A stretch of DNA of 64,000 bases from Allokutzneria oryzae (GTDB lineage Bacteria > Actinomycetota > Actinomycetes > Mycobacteriales > Pseudonocardiaceae). Within the stretch, counting starts at the first letter, position 1; each line of letters starts with the position of its first letter. The notes beneath the pieces are model-generated. The model was given only the letters and a program-made list of their open reading frames with translations, was not told the origin of the DNA and searched no databases. Below are positions 16,252 to 24,991 of this stretch, piece by piece. The position numbers and the translations under genes were made by a program. Location of the stretch: the NCBI RefSeq assembly GCF_042429765.1, contig NZ_JBHLZU010000014.1:279879-343878 (forward strand), in the 5' to 3' direction.

Positions 16252-17421
16252 GTGGAGCGAGCTCACGGCACACGGGAGGCGCTGACCAGGCAGTCCAGGC
16301 TGGTGGCGGCGCTGTGCATGATCGTCGACCCCGTCGCGTACCTGCTCTACCTGCCGACCGGCGCGCTCACCTGGACCGACGTCGTCGCGATCATGCTGAT
16401 CGTCCTGGTCAACGCGGGCCTGGCCAGCTCGGCCAAGCACGCGGGCCTGGTCGCGTTCGCGGTCGCGGTCGTGCAGGTGCTCCTCCCCGTCGTGCTGGCC
16501 CCCGGCTCGCACCACGTGTGCGGCACCGGCGGCATGATGGCCGCCTACCGCGTCGGCGCGTGGCTTCCCGCCTGGCCCGGCCTCGCCGCCATCGCCGCGC
16601 TCGCGGCCGCCGACGTCGTCGACAGCAAGCTCCCCGGCGGTGGGTGGGTTCCCGTGCTGCTGAACGTGCTCAGCACCGCCGTGCTGCCGTGGATAGTCGG
16701 CCGTCACACCACCGCGCGTGGCGCGTACATCGCCGAGCTGGAGCGCCGCGCCGAGCGCCAGGAACGCGCCGAGCAGCTCGCCGTCCAGCGCGCGCTGACC
16801 GAGGACCGCAGCTCCATCGCGCGGGACCTGCACGACATGATCTCCCACCACGTCAGCGCGATCGGCGTGCACGCAGGAGCCGCCCGCCTCGGCCTCGGCT
16901 CGGCCGGCAGCCCCGCGGCGCGGCGCTCCCTCACCGCGGTGGAGTCGGCGAGCCGCTCGGCGATGACCGACCTGCGCAGACTGCTGGACCTGTTGCACGG
17001 CAAGGAGGAGCACGCGCACCGCCAGCCGGGCATGGGCAATCTCGACGAGCTGCTCTCCGGGGTCCGCGCCGCGGGGCTGCCGGTCACGCTGACGTGCAAG
17101 GGCGGCCCGCTGGACCTGCCGGGTTCGGTGGACATCGCGCTCTACCGCGTCCTCCAGGAGGCGTTGACCAACGCGCTGCGGCACGGCGGCGGGAGCCTGG
17201 CGGAGGTCGAGGTCGAGCACCGCGACGAGGAGGTCGTGCTGACGGTGACGAACGCGTTGCGGGGCAGGAACAACGGCGCGCGCTCCGGTCCGCGTGGACT
17301 GGGCCTCACCGGCATCAGGGACCGGGTCGCGCTGTTCGGCGGAGAGGCGAGGTGCGGGCCCACCGAGGACGGCGGGCACTGGCGCCTGCGGGTGAGCCTG
17401 CCGACGAGGGAGTCAGAGTGA
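16252..17421 (+). CDS. NarL-type sensor histidine kinase (HisKA_3)
   Basis: The 389-residue kinase has four to five N-terminal membrane segments (about residues 18-140) with little extracytoplasmic sequence, a short coiled linker (ELERRAERQERAEQ), the HisKA_3 phospho-acceptor box ARDLHDMISHHVSAI (His near residue 198) and a HATPase_c domain (ALTNALRHG; GLGLTGIRDRVALFGG). It begins at GTG 16252 after GGAAGGA. Its TGA overlaps the response-regulator GTG (GTGA), so the pair is translationally coupled. With almost no periplasmic domain it probably senses a membrane-located signal or a partner protein, plausibly one of the four envelope proteins encoded just downstream. Confidence 0.92.
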   Translation: MERAHGTREALTRQSRLVAALCMIVDPVAYLLYLPTGALTWTDVVAIMLIVLVNAGLASSAKHAGLVAFAVAVVQVLLPVVLAPGSHHVCGTGGMMAAYRVGAWLPAWPGLAAIAALAAADVVDSKLPGGGWVPVLLNVLSTAVLPWIVGRHTTARGAYIAELERRAERQERAEQLAVQRALTEDRSSIARDLHDMISHHVSAIGVHAGAARLGLGSAGSPAARRSLTAVESASRSAMTDLRRLLDLLHGKEEHAHRQPGMGNLDELLSGVRAAGLPVTLTCKGGPLDLPGSVDIALYRVLQEALTNALRHGGGSLAEVEVEHRDEEVVLTVTNALRGRNNGARSGPRGLGLTGIRDRVALFGGEARCGPTEDGGHWRLRVSLPTRESE

Positions 17422-18113
17422 CACTGCGCGTGCTGCTGGCCGACGACCACGCCCTGTTCCGCTCGGGGCTGCGCGCGGTCCTGGAGACCCAGCAGGACCT
17501 GGAATGCGTCGCCGAGGCCGAGGACGGGCGCGCGGCGGTGGCGGAGACGGCGCGGCTGCGGCCCGATCTCGCAGTGCTGGACGTGCGGATGCCCCGGCTG
17601 GACGGGCTCGCGGCGGCCGAGGCGATCCTCAGCGCGCCCGGCAACGTCACCAAGGTCCTCGTGCTGACCACCTACGACAGCGACGAGTACGTGTACCGCG
17701 CGCTGCGGGCGGGTGCGAGCGGCTTCCTGCTCAAGAGCCTGCCGCCGGAGGAGATGATCTCCGCGATGCGGGTGGCCGTGCGCGGGGACGCGCTGATCGA
17801 CCCATCGGTGACCAAACGGCTGATCACGCGCTTCACCACCAGCATCGAACCACCGTCCAAGCCGCCGGAGGTCGAACGCCTGACCGGCCGCGAGCTCGAA
17901 GTGCTGCTGCTCATCGCCGCCGCCCGCAGCAACGCCGAGATCGCCGCGCAGCTGCACGTCGGCGAGGAGACGGTGAAGACCCACGTGTCCCGCGTGCTGT
18001 CCAAGCTCGGCCTGCGCGACCGGGTGCACGCCGCCGTCTACGCCTACCTCCACGGGTTGGTCCCGGGGTCGGTGTCCCCCGCGCGGGGGATGCCCGGTCC
18101 CCCTGCACCGTGA
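17418..18113 (+). CDS. NarL-family response regulator
   Basis: The 231-residue regulator has a receiver domain (LLADDHALFRSG; phospho-acceptor Asp in AVLDVRMP near residue 53; conserved Thr in LVLTTYD and Lys in FLLKSLPP) and a LuxR-type HTH (LTGRELEVLLLIAAARSNAE to THVSRVLSKLGL). The start is the GTG overlapping the kinase stop. It is the cognate partner of the kinase upstream. The next gene starts 36 bp later, so the envelope operon is the obvious target or co-transcribed unit. Confidence 0.93.
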   Translation: MTLRVLLADDHALFRSGLRAVLETQQDLECVAEAEDGRAAVAETARLRPDLAVLDVRMPRLDGLAAAEAILSAPGNVTKVLVLTTYDSDEYVYRALRAGASGFLLKSLPPEEMISAMRVAVRGDALIDPSVTKRLITRFTTSIEPPSKPPEVERLTGRELEVLLLIAAARSNAEIAAQLHVGEETVKTHVSRVLSKLGLRDRVHAAVYAYLHGLVPGSVSPARGMPGPPAP

Positions 18114-18149
18114 CGATCTTGTCGGTGCGCCCGCATAGCGTCGTCGGCG

Positions 18150-19571
18150 ATGAGGACGACGACACGGGCGGCGGCCCTGGTGCTGAGCGCGCTCTTCGTG
18201 CTGCTGTGCGGCGCGCCGCAGGCGCTCGCGGACGGGGCTCCCGCCGGTGGGGACATCCACGTCGCGCAGACGCTGGGCGCACGCGAGCTGACCGTGGTCC
18301 TGCGCCGGGTGGACGCGGTGCCAGGACCGTTGCGGGTCAACGTGATCACGCATGCGGGCAGCCCCGCTGGAGCACTGCGGCTGCGGCTGGACGCCACGGG
18401 TGCGGCGTCCGACCACACCGTGCCACGGGCGAGCACCGCGTCGGTGGAGCTCGGCGCCGAGCCGGGCTCGTATGACGCGACACTGACCGTCGGGCGACCG
18501 GGTCCGCAGGAGCTGGCGATCGACGACGGGACACGCGTCGCACGAATCCCCTTCGTCGTTCCGGTCACGGTGCTCTCGCCCACGGAGCGCGTGACCTACG
18601 GCGGATTCGTCGCCGCGGGCGTGCTGCTGTTCCTTTCCCTTGTGGTGGCGGTGAAAGCCCAGCGAGGATGGCTGGTGCTGCTGCCTGCGGGCGGGGTCGT
18701 CGCATCCCTCGCGGTCGCGGTCACCGCGGCGCTGCTGTCGGCGTCGGCCCCCACTCCCCCAGTTCCCGGCGACGACGTGGACGCGACCGTCGACAACGTC
18801 CTCGATCCGTACTCGATCCCCCGACAGTCCACTGTGGATGGTTCACGGCCCCCGGTGAACGTGCTGGTGTCACACACCTCGGCGCCTGACGGCGTGGAAC
18901 TGGCGCTGCGCTTCACCGACGGCGCGAGCGGCCGCCCCGTTGACGACCTGCTGGTCCACGACAGCGCGCTGGCCCACCTGCTGGTCGTACCGCCGTCCGG
19001 GGCGTTGCGGCACCTGCACCCGATCCGCGTCGCACCGGGCGAGTACCGCGTGCGGCTCGCTTCCCCCGAGCCCGGTTACCACGCGGTGTCCGTCGAGATC
19101 GCGCGGCGCGGCGGCGGGGTCCAGCTGCTGCGCTCAGCCACCGGTTTCACCCTGCCCGGACAACCGCTCCCGCCCGCTCCGACGGTGGACGACGTGCGGG
19201 TGGAGGGCGCGACGGCCGGTTCCGCCGCGACGATCACCGCTCGGTTCGGCGACAAGCGCGATCTCCAGCCATGGCTGGGAATGGTGGGCCACCTGATCGT
19301 GGTCGGCCCGCTGCCGGAGGACCAGGAGGTCGGGCGCGCGGCGGCGGGCGCGCAGACCTGGTCGCACGTCCACCACATGGCACCGCTGACCCGAGGCGGG
19401 GCTGGCGGCCAGCCGGACGAGACCGTCGCCGCGTACGGGCCGGAGGTCTCCTTCACCCACACCTTCGCGCTGCCCGGCCGGTACCGCGCGTGGGTCCAGG
19501 CGGAGCGCGACTACTCGCTGATGACCAAACCCGTGGAGATCACCGTGTCACCGCAGGAGGGAAACCCGTGA
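18150..19571 (+). CDS. Secreted/membrane His-rich protein, first gene of envelope operon
   Basis: The 473-residue product has a signal peptide (ALVLSALFVLLCGAPQALA), an N-terminal beta-rich domain, two membrane helices (about residues 150-210) and a C-terminal half with two related modules. The first has AHLLVVPPSG...HLHP; the second has GMVGHLIVVGP...HVHHM followed by HTFALPGRYRAWVQAERD. These modules resemble the secreted proteins often encoded beside YtkA/CopC-type copper genes, with His/Met positions suited to metal binding. A -10-like CATAGC lies 14 bp before ATG 18150, which suggests an additional near-leaderless transcript. GTGA overlap couples it to the next gene. Metal binding is inferred. 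Confidence 0.65.
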   Translation: MRTTTRAAALVLSALFVLLCGAPQALADGAPAGGDIHVAQTLGARELTVVLRRVDAVPGPLRVNVITHAGSPAGALRLRLDATGAASDHTVPRASTASVELGAEPGSYDATLTVGRPGPQELAIDDGTRVARIPFVVPVTVLSPTERVTYGGFVAAGVLLFLSLVVAVKAQRGWLVLLPAGGVVASLAVAVTAALLSASAPTPPVPGDDVDATVDNVLDPYSIPRQSTVDGSRPPVNVLVSHTSAPDGVELALRFTDGASGRPVDDLLVHDSALAHLLVVPPSGALRHLHPIRVAPGEYRVRLASPEPGYHAVSVEIARRGGGVQLLRSATGFTLPGQPLPPAPTVDDVRVEGATAGSAATITARFGDKRDLQPWLGMVGHLIVVGPLPEDQEVGRAAAGAQTWSHVHHMAPLTRGGAGGQPDETVAAYGPEVSFTHTFALPGRYRAWVQAERDYSLMTKPVEITVSPQEGNP

Positions 19572-19966
19572 CCAGACCACAGTGGATAGTCGCGCTGGTC
19601 GCGACGGTCGCGGTCGTCGCGGGCGCGGTGGCGCTGCTGACCGCGGGCTCCGGGGACGCCGGGGTGGCGTTGAGCTCCAGCACGTCGCGGCACTCGGTGC
19701 GGCTGGTGGTGGACAGCCCGCGCGCCGGGACGACCGCGATCGACGTCGAGGTCACCGGAGAGTCCTCAGTGGACGGTGTGCGGATCGAACCGGCCATGCC
19801 GCACATGGGACACGCGGTCCGGCCCGCGACGACCGCACCCGCGGGCCGGGGTCGCTACCGCGCGGAGAACGTGCTGCTGGAGATGAGCGGCCAATGGGAG
19901 ATCACCGTCGTCGTCGAGGACGCGCGCGGGACCGAACGGGTCATCTTCCCGTTGCTGGTGAGCTGA
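19568..19966 (+). CDS. FixH/YtkA-like membrane-anchored domain protein
   Basis: The 132-residue protein has one N-terminal membrane helix (IVALVATVAVVAGAVALLTA) and a single extracytoplasmic beta-sandwich with MPHMGHAV (about residue 77), the Met/His signature of YtkA-like/FixH domains. It ends in a GQWEITVVVEDARG strand. Such domains occur beside copper-trafficking and respiratory-oxidase assembly genes. GTG 19568 overlaps the stop of the preceding gene. It is the clearest metal-related member of this operon. Confidence 0.75.
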   Translation: MTRPQWIVALVATVAVVAGAVALLTAGSGDAGVALSSSTSRHSVRLVVDSPRAGTTAIDVEVTGESSVDGVRIEPAMPHMGHAVRPATTAPAGRGRYRAENVLLEMSGQWEITVVVEDARGTERVIFPLLVS

Positions 19967-19979
19967 GAGAGGAAGAGCT

Positions 19980-21101
19980 ATGGCCATGGCTGTGACCGCA
20001 CCGACGGCACGCGCGGGCACGAGAGGGCTCGCGCCCGCGATGGTGGTGCTCCTGGGAGCGCTGCTGTCGCTGTTCGGCCTGAGCTGGGACGTGCAGTGGC
20101 ACATCGACGTCGGCCCGGACACGTTCTTCACGCTGCCGCACCTGTTCCTCTACGCGGGCAGCGCGCTGACCGGCCTCACCGCGCTGACCGTGGTCCTGCG
20201 CACGACCGCGGCCGAACGCGCAGGACGGGAGGTGGACCCGGCGGTCGGCGGCCGTGCGGTCGGCGTGTTCGGCCGGACCTTCGCCGCGCCGATCGCCTAC
20301 CTGGTCACCGGGACCTCGGCGGCGACGTTCCTGGTCTACGGCCTGTGGGACCAGTGGTGGCACGGCATCTACGGCTTCGACGCCACGATCGACTCGCCGC
20401 CGCACATCGGCCTGCTGCTGTCGATCTCCACCACGATCATCGGCTCGCTGATGACCTTCGCGGTGGCCAAGGACCAGCCGTGGGGCCGCGCCGGGGTGTT
20501 CCTGGCGGTGGCGATGCTGGTGGCGTTCTTCACGATCACCTCGCTGGCCTTCAACGACGCCAACGAGGGCATCCAGGCGGTGGACATCAGCATCGCCTTC
20601 ACCACGGTCACCCTCCTGGTCACGGCCACCTCGTTCTTCCGGAGGCCGGGCGCGGCGCTGCTGGCGGCGGCCACGGTCGCGGTGCTGCAGGCGGTGCTGT
20701 GGGTGTTCACGCCGTGGGCCGCGCACACCTACGCGGACTCGGTCGGCCTGCCGGTGCGGGACTACGTCGAAGGCGTGCCCGCGATGCCGAACCTGATCCC
20801 GATGAGCCTGCTCGGCGTGGCGCTGATCGTGGAGGCGCTGCTGTTCCTGGCCCGCCGCAACGGCTGGTCCGCCCGTGTCGTGGCCCCGCTGAGCGGAGCC
20901 GTCGGCGCGTTCGCGATCACCGCGCTCGCGCCGGTGCAACGCGCGATCACCAGGGAGTTCTCCTTCGGCGACTTCGGCTACACCGCGTTGACCTGTGCCG
21001 TTGCCGCGCTGCTCGGGCTGCTGGCCGGGGTGCTCGGCTGGCGCTTCGGCCTGGTGCTGCGCGCGGCGGCTCCGTTCACCACCAAGGAGGATGCCCGATG
21101 A
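19980..21101 (+). CDS. Polytopic membrane protein with conserved His/Trp motifs
   Basis: The 373-residue protein has about nine or ten membrane helices. Two polar motifs stand out: SWDVQWHIDVGPDTFFTLPH (about residues 36-55) and DQWWHGIYGFDATIDSPPH (about residues 124-142), which place four His and several Trp/Asp residues near membrane boundaries. Similar WDxxWH...PH motifs occur in uncharacterised integral membrane proteins found with YtkA-like genes. A good AGAGGAAGAG site precedes ATG 19980. Heme or copper ligation is an attractive guess. No transport family is recognisable. Confidence 0.6.
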   Translation: MAMAVTAPTARAGTRGLAPAMVVLLGALLSLFGLSWDVQWHIDVGPDTFFTLPHLFLYAGSALTGLTALTVVLRTTAAERAGREVDPAVGGRAVGVFGRTFAAPIAYLVTGTSAATFLVYGLWDQWWHGIYGFDATIDSPPHIGLLLSISTTIIGSLMTFAVAKDQPWGRAGVFLAVAMLVAFFTITSLAFNDANEGIQAVDISIAFTTVTLLVTATSFFRRPGAALLAAATVAVLQAVLWVFTPWAAHTYADSVGLPVRDYVEGVPAMPNLIPMSLLGVALIVEALLFLARRNGWSARVVAPLSGAVGAFAITALAPVQRAITREFSFGDFGYTALTCAVAALLGLLAGVLGWRFGLVLRAAAPFTTKEDAR

Positions 21102-21634
21102 TCCGGCGCTTCTCGTCCCTGCTCGCCGCGCTCGGCGTGCTGCTGGTGAGCGCGCCCGTCGCGCTGGCCTACGAGCCGGTCAACGTGGTGCACACCGAAC
21201 GGGTCCAGGTCGGGCCGTACGGGCTCACGGTCGGCTTCAGCACGTGGCCGGTCCGCGCGATGCAGTCACTGGACTTCACGTTCATCCCCGACGACGGCAT
21301 CCAGGGCAAGTCCGGCACATTGCGGCAGACGCCGGAGGGTTCGGAGCGGGGCAGGACCACCCCGCTGGCCCGCCATCCCCGCAAGCGCGAGGTGTGGGGC
21401 CTGGACATCCGGTCGCTGGACCTGCCGGGGAACTGGACGCTGAAGTTCGCCATCGACGGCCCCGCCGGACGCGGCGAGGGCGCCCTGACCGGCCTGAAGG
21501 TGCTCGACCAGCCCGGCCCACCGCTCGCGCTGAGCTGGTCGGTGAGCGCGCTGCCACTGCTCGGCCTCATCGGCTTCCTCGGCGTGGCGTGGCGGCGGAC
21601 GAAGCTGACTCATACCGAGCGCACGGCGGTCTGA
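21098..21634 (+). CDS. Secreted, C-terminally anchored protein of the envelope operon
   Basis: The 178-residue product has a signal peptide (LLAALGVLLVSAPVALA), a beta-rich extracytoplasmic domain containing VNVVHTERVQVGPY and GNWTLKFAIDG, and one C-terminal membrane helix (LPLLGLIGFLGVAW) followed by a short basic tail. ATG 21098 overlaps the previous stop (ATGA). The topology and short beta-domain resemble other small envelope partners of YtkA/CopC-type systems. I do not recognise a named family. It is the last of the four coupled genes; a different kind of gene follows 85 bp later. Confidence 0.6.
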   Translation: MIRRFSSLLAALGVLLVSAPVALAYEPVNVVHTERVQVGPYGLTVGFSTWPVRAMQSLDFTFIPDDGIQGKSGTLRQTPEGSERGRTTPLARHPRKREVWGLDIRSLDLPGNWTLKFAIDGPAGRGEGALTGLKVLDQPGPPLALSWSVSALPLLGLIGFLGVAWRRTKLTHTERTAV

Positions 21635-21719
21635 GGCACGATAGGAAGGATCTGTTCACCGCCGGGTCCTGTGCTCCGCCGCCAGGGACGGGGCCCGGCG
21701 GGCACCGAGCTAGGAGTGT

Positions 21720-23117
21720 GTGGTGGCGACCTCTTCGTCCCGGCTGTTCGCCGAGATCAGCACGGCGCAACGCCCGAGCGGAACCAAGGTGATCATGCGC
21801 AGGGCCGTGGTGCTCGGCGCGAGCATGGCAGGGCTGCTCGCGGCCAGGGTGCTCAGCGACCACGCCGAGCAGGTCCTGATCATCGAGCGGGACGACTCCG
21901 ACGTCGACAACGAGCCGAGACCGGGAGTGCCGCAGGGCACCCAGGTGCACGCGCTGCTGCCCGCGGGCCAGGTGCAGCTGGATCGCTGGTTCCCCGGCTT
22001 CACCGCCGAGGCCGTCGCGGCCGGCGCGCAGGTGCCCAAGGCCGATGAGGCCAAGCTCTACCTCAACGACGTGCTGCGGCCGACCCTCCAGCCCAAGGAG
22101 AAGCGCGAGGGGGCGCTGGTCACCACCAGGCCGTTCCTGGAGACCCTGGTCCGCCGCAGAACCCTGGCGGTGGAGAACATCACCCTGGTCAACGGCCGGG
22201 CGGAGGGCATCGACTTCTCCGGCACCCGCGTCAGCGCCGTCCGCTACGCGCCGACCGGCTCCGGGGAGACGGTGACCGAACCGGCGGACCTCGTGGTGGA
22301 CGGCATGGGCCGGTCCAGCAAGCTCAGCGACTGGCTGGAGCGCGCGGGCTGGCCGAGCCCGGCGATGAAGCGGATGCCGATCAAGCTCAACTACGCGACG
22401 GCGGTGTTCCGCCGCGATCCCGCGATCAGCGACACCAAGGTGATGGTGGCGCAGACGACGCCGGGCAAGGGCCGCACCGCGCGCATGGGCGGCATCAACG
22501 CGGTGGAGGGCGACCGCTGGATCATGCTGATCGCGGGTTACGGCGACGACCGCCCGACCAGGGACCTGGCCGACTTCCGGGCCCGCTGCCGCAGGGACTT
22601 CCCCGCCGCCTTCGGCGACATCGCCGAGCGCGGCGAGCTGATCGGCGACGTGATCACCTACCACCAGGCCGACAGCAGGCGCCGCGAGTTCCACGAGCTC
22701 ACCCGCCTTCCCGGCGGCCTGATCGCGGCCGGTGACGCGGTGGCCTCGTTCAACCCGGTGTACGGCCAGGGCATGACCTCGGCGATGCTGCACGCCTCCT
22801 GCCTGTCGGCCTACCTGCGCGAGAACCCCTCGCTCACCGGGCCCGCGCGCTCCTACTTCGACCGGGTCCGGGTGATCGTCGACGCGGCGTGGCAGATCTC
22901 CACCCAGGCCGATCTGGGCCTGCCGCACGTGGACGGCCCGTACCCGCGCGGCTACAAGATCACCAACTGGCTGAGCGAGCTGATCTTCGAAGCGTCGATG
23001 AAGGACCAGGAGCTCAACGCCAGGTTGAGCACGGTCACCACGATGATGGCGCACCCGATGTCCCTGGCCCGCCCGAGCACCCTCTTCCGCGCTCTCCGCG
23101 CCACCCTCGCCCGCTGA
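21720..23117 (+). CDS. FAD-dependent monooxygenase/halogenase-fold oxidoreductase
   Basis: The 465-residue flavoprotein has the dinucleotide-binding motif VVLGASMAGLLAARVL (about residues 29-44), an acidic strand end LIIERDD, and the second FAD motif LIAAGDAVASFNPVYGQGM (about residues 340-360). The layout fits the p-hydroxybenzoate-hydroxylase/tryptophan-halogenase superfamily of NAD(P)H-dependent hydroxylases. The halogenase WxWxIP motif is absent, so hydroxylation or epoxidation is more likely. Tandem GTG codons at 21720 and 21723 follow AGGAG; the second has better spacing. Substrate is unknown and no pathway genes surround it. Confidence 0.82.
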   Translation: MVATSSSRLFAEISTAQRPSGTKVIMRRAVVLGASMAGLLAARVLSDHAEQVLIIERDDSDVDNEPRPGVPQGTQVHALLPAGQVQLDRWFPGFTAEAVAAGAQVPKADEAKLYLNDVLRPTLQPKEKREGALVTTRPFLETLVRRRTLAVENITLVNGRAEGIDFSGTRVSAVRYAPTGSGETVTEPADLVVDGMGRSSKLSDWLERAGWPSPAMKRMPIKLNYATAVFRRDPAISDTKVMVAQTTPGKGRTARMGGINAVEGDRWIMLIAGYGDDRPTRDLADFRARCRRDFPAAFGDIAERGELIGDVITYHQADSRRREFHELTRLPGGLIAAGDAVASFNPVYGQGMTSAMLHASCLSAYLRENPSLTGPARSYFDRVRVIVDAAWQISTQADLGLPHVDGPYPRGYKITNWLSELIFEASMKDQELNARLSTVTTMMAHPMSLARPSTLFRALRATLAR

Positions 23118-23146
23118 CAGCGTCCCGCCGGGTGGGAGGAACGGCG

Positions 23147-23500
23147 GTGGGTCCAGGAACGTGGACGGCCGAGGACGGCAAGACCGTGACGATCGAGCAC
23201 GACGACGGGCTCCGCGTCACGGTCTCGCCCGCCCCGGGCGCACCGCCGTACCAGAGCGCCGAACTGCTCGGAGGAGGCACGAAGGCGATCCACCGCCTCC
23301 CCGCGAGCACCAACACCGACGGCGAGGGGCGGGAGTACCTGGAGATCGAGGCGGGCACGCCGAACCTGGGGCCGACCTACCGGCTGCACCCCGAAGGCGA
23401 CACCCTGTGGCCGGTCGTGGTGATGGGCCTCTACGACGACTACGACGACGACCTCGGTGCGCCGTGGGCCTTCCCGCTCCTCCCCCTGCACCGGTCCTGA
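23147..23500 (+). CDS. Hypothetical protein, 117 aa
   Basis: The 117-residue product begins at GTG 23147, preceded by GGGAGG at good spacing. It is predicted to be mostly beta, with TVTIEHDDGLRVTVSPAPG, a central EYLEIEAGTPNLGPTYRL and an acidic loop of alternating Asp and Tyr (GLYDDYDDDLG) near the end. No signal peptide or membrane helix. I do not recognise a family. It follows the flavoprotein by 29 bp and may be co-transcribed. Confidence 0.6.
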   Translation: MGPGTWTAEDGKTVTIEHDDGLRVTVSPAPGAPPYQSAELLGGGTKAIHRLPASTNTDGEGREYLEIEAGTPNLGPTYRLHPEGDTLWPVVVMGLYDDYDDDLGAPWAFPLLPLHRS

Positions 23501-23702
23501 ACCATCCCACCACCTCCGACAGTCCCTTGAGGACAGTCAACCCCACCTGACCGAGTCAGCCCCAAATCCGTTGCACAGCTTGAAAATCCCCTGCGACGGT
23601 CACCCGAATGGGGAGTGCCGCGTCTTCGATTTCCCTTTCACCCCAACGGTTTCACCCGCTCGTGCTTTGCTGTCGATCATGTGTTCGAGTTCAATGGAAA
23701 CC

Positions 23703-23717
23703 GAAAGGAGGTGATCC
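23703..23717 (+). promoter_or_regulatory. Exceptionally complete Shine-Dalgarno sequence
   Basis: GAAAGGAGGTGATCC is complementary over all 15 bases to the standard bacterial 16S rRNA 3' tail. It lies 2 nt before a TTG codon at 23720. The short spacing from its last base is normal when measured from the GGAGG core (8-9 nt). Almost no other start in this window has more than six matching bases. Confidence 0.8.
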
Positions 23718-23719
23718 CC

Positions 23720-24991
23720 TTGGACACCCACGACTACATCGATCACTTGTCGGAGCACCTCGCGTCCGGCCGTTCGAACCAGATGCCCGAGGCCGACATC
23801 CTGCCGATGTTGCAGGCCCTGGAGAAAGCCTCCCGCCTCATCACCGCCGTCTCCCACGAGTTAGCGACCCAGGCCGAGCAGCGCAGCCTGCACGTGCGGC
23901 ACGGCTGCCGCGACATCGCCGCCCTGCTGCGGGGCGCGCTCAACCTCACCCCGCACGAGGCCCGCCGACGCGGCCGTCTCGTCCACGAACTCCCCGCCCT
24001 CCCTTCGACGCAGCAGGCGTTGCGGGAGGGTGAGATCACCCTCGACCACGCCCTGGCCGTCTCCGACGTCCTCCGCGCCCTCCCGGCCACCCTCCCCGTG
24101 GAAGTCACCGACGACGCCGAGAAGGTCCTGGCCGAGCAGGCCCGGTTCCTCAACCACAAAGAACTGCAGAAGGCCGGAAAACACCTCCGCGCCGTCCTGG
24201 ACCAGGACGGCACCCTGGCGGAGGAGAACGAGGGCATCGCCAAACGCTTCCTCCGGGTCTCCCAGGACGCGCGGGGCTGGGTGCACCTCACCGGGTGTCT
24301 GGACCCCGAAGGCGGGGAAGCGTTCCGGACCGCGATCCACGCGTTGTCCAAACCCCAACCCGCCGACGGCGACGCCGACCTCCGCTCGACCGACCAACGC
24401 CAAGCCGACGCCCTGGTCGCCTTGACCACCCAAGCCCTGCAAGCCGGTGACCTGCCCAAGGTCGGCGGGGAACGCCCGCACATCAGCGTCACCATCGACT
24501 ACGCCGACCTCCGCGACGGCCTCTCCAGCGGCTGGGCCTCCTGGGGCGGGCCGATGACGGCGAAGACGATCCGGCGGATGGCCTGCGACGCCAAGATCAT
24601 CCCGGTGGTGCTGGACACCATGGGCATCCCCCTGGATGTCGGCCAGGCCCAGCGCACCGTCACCGGCCCCTTGCGCACAGCGTTGGCGGTGCGGGACAAG
24701 GGGTGCGCGTTCCCGGGGTGCACGATGCCCGCGGCGTGGGCGGATGCCCATCACGTGATCCACTGGTCCGAAGGTGGCCCGACGGCCCTGTGCAACACGG
24801 TGTTGTTGTGTCGACATCACCACACGGTGATCCACGACGGGGACTGGGAAGTCGAGTTCGACCACGACGGACTCCCGGTGTTCATCCCACCCAGCTGGGT
24901 TGATCCACAACGACAACCCCGCCGCAATATCCGGACGGCGTGGCAGACGATGCTGCCGACCGGCGGTGGTCGGTACGAGGTGCCGGGGTAG
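23720..24991 (+). CDS. DUF222 / HNH endonuclease (13E12-repeat family)
   Basis: The 423-residue protein has a helical DUF222 region (about residues 20-290; KASRLITAVSHEL, GCRDIAALLRG, LNLTPHEARRRGRLV) and a C-terminal HNH nuclease (about residues 330-385; CAFPGCTMPAAWADAHHVIHW, then CRHHHTVIHDGDWEV) with two Cys pairs and the catalytic His cluster intact. This is the multicopy actinobacterial 13E12 family. The start is set at TTG 23720 because of the 15-base Shine-Dalgarno match directly upstream; ATG 23784 is the next in-frame option. Family members are thought to be mobile-element-associated or homing-like nucleases, but the biological role is unknown. No flanking repeats were seen. Confidence 0.87.
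   Translation: MDTHDYIDHLSEHLASGRSNQMPEADILPMLQALEKASRLITAVSHELATQAEQRSLHVRHGCRDIAALLRGALNLTPHEARRRGRLVHELPALPSTQQALREGEITLDHALAVSDVLRALPATLPVEVTDDAEKVLAEQARFLNHKELQKAGKHLRAVLDQDGTLAEENEGIAKRFLRVSQDARGWVHLTGCLDPEGGEAFRTAIHALSKPQPADGDADLRSTDQRQADALVALTTQALQAGDLPKVGGERPHISVTIDYADLRDGLSSGWASWGGPMTAKTIRRMACDAKIIPVVLDTMGIPLDVGQAQRTVTGPLRTALAVRDKGCAFPGCTMPAAWADAHHVIHWSEGGPTALCNTVLLCRHHHTVIHDGDWEVEFDHDGLPVFIPPSWVDPQRQPRRNIRTAWQTMLPTGGGRYEVPG

Noticed and set aside
23615..23719. Longer N-terminus for the HNH protein from ATG 23615
   Set aside because: It would read through the exceptional Shine-Dalgarno sequence and adds a stretch not seen in the family.
23720..24991. HNH gene as evidence of an insertion sequence or group I/II intron
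   Set aside because: DUF222-HNH proteins are stand-alone multicopy genes in actinomycetes; no terminal inverted repeats, target duplications or intron structure were seen.
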